Of a DNA stretch of 64,000 nt, positions 60,286 through 64,000 are shown in pieces. The stretch is from PALSA-1006 sp964571195 (GTDB taxonomy: Bacteria > Pseudomonadota > Gammaproteobacteria > Burkholderiales > Gallionellaceae): positions 124,001-188,000 of the forward strand of contig CAZNAD010000002.1 in NCBI GenBank assembly GCA_964571195.1, in the 5' to 3' direction. Position numbers and translations under genes: made by a program. The notes below the pieces were generated by a model that was not told the origin of the DNA, searched no databases, and worked only from the letters and a program-made list of their open reading frames with translations. Numbering within the stretch: the first letter of the stretch is position 1; every line of letters begins with the position of its first letter.

Positions 60286-61152
60286 ATGAGAATGTTAACC
60301 AGAATTTTCGCAGCTGTTTTATTGACTACGATTGCGACTTTAGGGCACGCTGCCGGGCAATACTTGGATGATGAGGCGGTTGTTGTGCAAGCCAATAGTG
60401 CTGTGGAGGCGATGCCTATCAATGTCGGAACCACTGTGCTTGATGCTGTCCCAAATCAGTCAAGTATGCCATCTGTTAATGCTGCTCAAATTGGCGGCAC
60501 AGTAAATGCTCAATTGGATACAGTAACAACCAATGCGCCAATGATGGAAGGCGGGCTGAAAGTATTCATTCAAATCTTGAGCGCGGTTGTTTTATTGATA
60601 ATAATTTCCACATTACCCAGCCTGTTGGGCAAAGGCGTGTTTTTCTGGGACATCACCGATGTGGTTATTTCCTCCCTGGCCTCTCTATTGGTAGTCGCTT
60701 CCTTCATCGCACTAGTAGTTGTCTACCTCGATAAAACCATGTCAGATGACGTGCGCAACATGGCAAAAATCATTCTGGTGGTATGTCTGGTTACGGCCTA
60801 CATACTCAATTTTATAAAAGCAAAAGTTCACAACTCGGCTTTCCTCGCCCCGCTTATTGCCTTCGGACGATTGTTTTTGCCTTTGCTTCTCTTATTTACG
60901 ATCGTTCTGGCTCGATGGCATGGAGGTGGTCGTGTTTCGTATCAACGACAAGATTATGAAAGCAGCTCAGAATATGAAGGCCGAATTAAACGACAGGAGC
61001 ATGAGTTGTCTGAAAGCAAAAAACAGAGTGCATGGTGGATTGCGTTGATTGCGCTCACCAGTGTTTGGTTATATAGCAAACTTATTGCTCAAAAGGAATG
61101 GAAAGGTTTTGCTGGCTATTTCAGCAAGGCTACTACCTCACCACTTTCATAA
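60286..61152 (+). CDS. Hypothetical polytopic membrane protein, islet gene 3
   Basis: 288 residues. Signal-like N-terminus MRMLTRIFAAVLLTTIATLG, a polar ~80-residue region, then about five hydrophobic segments (KVFIQILSAVVLLIIISTLP; VISSLASLLVVASFIALVVV; MAKIILVVCLVTAYILNFI; FLPLLLLFTIVLAR; WWIALIALTSVWLYSKLI) with a charged cytoplasmic-looking loop RRQDYESSSEYEG-like before the last. The ATG at 60286 has GAGG six bases upstream; a TTG at 60265 is in frame. No known family. With the exported protein upstream it could form an envelope complex. Confidence 0.65.
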   Translation: MRMLTRIFAAVLLTTIATLGHAAGQYLDDEAVVVQANSAVEAMPINVGTTVLDAVPNQSSMPSVNAAQIGGTVNAQLDTVTTNAPMMEGGLKVFIQILSAVVLLIIISTLPSLLGKGVFFWDITDVVISSLASLLVVASFIALVVVYLDKTMSDDVRNMAKIILVVCLVTAYILNFIKAKVHNSAFLAPLIAFGRLFLPLLLLFTIVLARWHGGGRVSYQRQDYESSSEYEGRIKRQEHELSESKKQSAWWIALIALTSVWLYSKLIAQKEWKGFAGYFSKATTSPLS

Positions 61153-61169
61153 ACTTCCTGTGTTAGAAT

Positions 61170-61214
61170 GCCGGCCCCAAGCCGCATTGATTGGCGGCTT
61201 GTAGTTTCACCGGC
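61170..61214 (+). other. GC-rich hairpin just upstream of the SAH riboswitch
   Basis: GCCGG/CCGGC outer and AAGCCGC/GCGGCTT inner arms form a two-step stem around ATTGATTG. It ends two bases before the riboswitch P1 arm. It has no T-run, so it is either a weak end of the islet transcript or a 5' structure of the ahcY leader. Confidence 0.5.
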
Positions 61215-61283
61215 ACTGAGGAGCGTTGCGACAGGTTCATCCTGCTAGGCTCAGTTTTTCGGTCTGTTTTAACGACGCTCACC
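61213..61283 (+). promoter_or_regulatory. SAH riboswitch upstream of ahcY
   Basis: Matches the S-adenosylhomocysteine riboswitch: P1 arms CTGAG (61216) and CTCAG (61250-61254), conserved GAGGAGCGTTGCGAC and GCTAGGCTCAG, then AACGACGCTCAC whose ACGCTC (61275-61280) pairs with GAGCGT (61221-61226) as the pseudoknot. This class switches ON genes for SAH removal when SAH rises, and is typically found before ahcY in betaproteobacteria, exactly as here. Confidence 0.9.
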
Positions 61284-61358
61284 TAAATCCGTGCCGGACA
61301 CGGGAGTGTGGTGAGCTGTCCTCCTCCCTCCGGTCATAACGTTCAACAGGAGAACACT

Positions 61359-62765
<1,407 letters not shown>

Positions 62766-62832
62766 GAGACTCGTTGCCGGAGCGGGGCGCAGATGTGGCC
62801 GTGCTCTAGCAACGACGACCAAAGATGCCACG

Positions 62833-62854
62833 GGGGCGGGGATTTTCCCGCCCC
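62833..62854 (+). terminator. GC hairpin after ahcY
   Basis: GGGGCGGG and CCCGCCCC form an 8-bp stem with loop GATTTT, followed by TCTTGCCTT rather than a T-run. Probably a partial terminator or mRNA-processing stop within the ahcY-metF operon. Confidence 0.5.
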
Positions 62855-62884
62855 TCTTGCCTTGAGAAGGCCATTGAGAGAGCT

Positions 62885-63241
62885 ATGTATCTGCTGCTGA
62901 TCTGGATGCTGAATGCGCTGGCGCTGATCGCCGTCGCCAATTTTGTCCCCGGTATCCACGTGGACGGTTTTGCCGCAGCCCTGATCGCCGCATTCTTTCT
63001 CGGTTTGGTCAACACGCTCATTCGCCCGATCTTTTTGGTTCTCACCTTGCCAGTCACCGTTTTGACGCTGGGATTGTTCATTTTCGTCATCAACGGCCTG
63101 TTATTCTGGTTCACAGGGTCGATCTTGAAAGGGTTCGTGGTCGATAGCTTCTGGCACGGAGTGCTTGGAGCCGTGTTGTACAGTATCTTTTCGTGGGCGC
63201 TTTCCGCAGCTGCTGCACAGATCATGAGGAAACAATCGTGA
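62885..63241 (+). CDS. Four-helix membrane protein, phage holin family IV (YvlD-like)
   Basis: 118 residues with four membrane segments (LLIWMLNALALIAVANFVPG; AALIAAFFLGLVNTLIRPIF; LTLPVTVLTLGLFIFVINGL; GVLGAVLYSIFSWALSAAAA). The RPIF..LTLPVTVLTLGLF stretch is the family signature. Despite the holin name, most members are chromosomal housekeeping proteins of unknown role. It commonly lies between ahcY and metF in betaproteobacteria. ATG 62885 has GAGAG just upstream; the stop overlaps the metF GTG start. Confidence 0.85.
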   Translation: MYLLLIWMLNALALIAVANFVPGIHVDGFAAALIAAFFLGLVNTLIRPIFLVLTLPVTVLTLGLFIFVINGLLFWFTGSILKGFVVDSFWHGVLGAVLYSIFSWALSAAAAQIMRKQS

Positions 63242-64000
63242 ACAAACCACCTATCAGCTTTGAATTTTTTCCTCCGCAAACGCCGGAAGGTACCGAGAAG
63301 CTCACGGTGACGCGCCAGCGTCTGGCGGCGCTCAAGCCGGAGTTTTTTTCCGTTACCTTTGGCGCGGGCGGCTCCACGCAGGATCGTACGCTGGATACCA
63401 TCAGACAGATCCATGCCGAGGGTCACCAGGCCGCACCCCACCTGTCCTGCGTAGGCTCCACGCGTGACAACATCCGTGCTTTGCTGCACACCTACAAAGA
63501 CCTCGGTATCAAGCGTATCGTCGCGTTGCGCGGCGATCTGCCGTCCGGCATGGCCAGCATCGGCGAGTTCCAATATGCCAATGAGCTAGTGTCATTCATC
63601 CGCGCCGAAACCGGTGAACACTTTCATATCGAAGTGGCCGCCTATCCCGAGTTCCATCCGCAAGCCAACTCGGCACAGGACGACATCCGCAATTTCAAAC
63701 GCAAAGTGGAGGCGGGCGCGGACTCCGCCATCACACAATATTTCTACAATGCCGATGCTTACTTTCGCTTCGTCGAAGAGATACACAAGCTCGGTGTCAC
63801 CATCCCCGTTGTGCCTGGCATCATGCCCATCGTGCGTTATTCGCAACTTGCGCGCTTCTCCGACACTTGCGGTGCCGAGATTCCGCGCTGGATGCGCAAG
63901 ACCATGGAAAGTTATGGTGATGACGTGGAATCAGTGCAGGCCTTCGGCCTGGATGTGGTCACGCAACTGTGCGAGAAGCTGATCGCAGGCGGTGCCCCCG
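63238..64000 (+). CDS. metF: 5,10-methylenetetrahydrofolate reductase, 3' end cut by the window
   Basis: FAD enzyme that makes 5-methyltetrahydrofolate for methionine synthesis. GTG start overlapping the holin-like stop (GTGA). Visible: PPISFEFFPPQTPEGTEKL with the catalytic-type glutamate, SVTFGAGGSTQDRTLDTI, HLSCVGSTRDNI, VALRGDLPSGM, and AAYPEFHP. It is open to the right edge with about 254 codons seen; a full protein has about 275-300, so nearly all is present. With ahcY and metK this completes the methyl cycle set. Confidence 0.95.
   Translation, partial: MNKPPISFEFFPPQTPEGTEKLTVTRQRLAALKPEFFSVTFGAGGSTQDRTLDTIRQIHAEGHQAAPHLSCVGSTRDNIRALLHTYKDLGIKRIVALRGDLPSGMASIGEFQYANELVSFIRAETGEHFHIEVAAYPEFHPQANSAQDDIRNFKRKVEAGADSAITQYFYNADAYFRFVEEIHKLGVTIPVVPGIMPIVRYSQLARFSDTCGAEIPRWMRKTMESYGDDVESVQAFGLDVVTQLCEKLIAGGAP

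Noticed and set aside
62885..63241. Prophage remnant because of the holin family name
   Set aside because: The family is mostly chromosomal in bacteria and no other phage gene is near; it fits the conserved ahcY-metF neighbourhood.

Overview
This 64 kb window is a stretch of chromosome from a betaproteobacterium. Gene order (dapF-DUF484-xerC, topA-smg-dprA-LysM/def-fmt-rsmB-DUF4390-ntrY/ntrX, lptD-surA-pdxA-rsmA, hemL-engB-hemB), a GC content in the high fifties, an SAH riboswitch before ahcY, and a tkt-gap-pgk-pyk-fba cluster of the kind seen in autotrophs all fit the order Nitrosomonadales. A member of the Gallionellaceae (Sideroxydans or Gallionella) is my best guess; that is inference from gene order, not from a search. 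Almost all of the window is core genome, densely packed, with many 1-8 nt gene overlaps that imply translational coupling.

Layout. 0-5 kb: tail of a chemoreceptor, a small lipoprotein, then a minus-strand run (CoA-binding protein, dapF, DUF484, xerC, rlmI) and tRNA-Arg(CCG). 5-12 kb: a Rossmann-GGDEF diguanylate cyclase, lipoate synthesis (lipA; lipB with ybeD), an HDOD/metallo-beta-lactamase pair, a class IV aminotransferase and a PBP5-type carboxypeptidase. 12-24 kb: a free-standing CZB zinc sensor domain, topA-smg-dprA-LysM on minus, then def-fmt-rsmB-DUF4390 and an NtrY-type kinase with a response regulator that lacks the AAA+ domain. 24-31 kb: transketolase, GAPDH, PGK, pyruvate kinase and class II aldolase. 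31-33.3 kb: a looser region of small genes (OsmC, DUF2892, a lipoprotein, a zinc ribbon), a repeat and non-coding stretches. 33-38.7 kb: a nucleotide cyclase with an FHA domain, a UbiH-type hydroxylase, pepP, and the cell-wall recycling pair amgK-murU. 38.7-48.8 kb: lptD, surA, pdxA, rsmA, thiD, thiE, hemL, engB, hemB. 48.8-57 kb: groESL, bioA, a PBP4-type peptidase, ubiD and two lipid A acyltransferase-like genes. 57-64 kb: metK, a small accessory islet (an XRE regulator and three unknown genes), then SAH riboswitch-ahcY-holin-like-metF, completing an S-adenosylmethionine/methyl cycle neighbourhood.

The most interesting non-coding signals are: (1) a probable small RNA on the minus strand between engB and hemB, with a sigma-E-like promoter, a rho-independent terminator and C-rich anti-Shine-Dalgarno loops; (2) a heat-shock promoter plus CIRCE operator on groESL; (3) the SAH riboswitch; (4) a 25-bp perfect inverted repeat element that has become the C-terminus of PdxA; and (5) a 25-codon micro-ORF that copies the tail of transketolase. 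The islet at 58.3-61.15 kb is the best candidate for an undescribed protein system, but nothing in the sequence lets me name its function.
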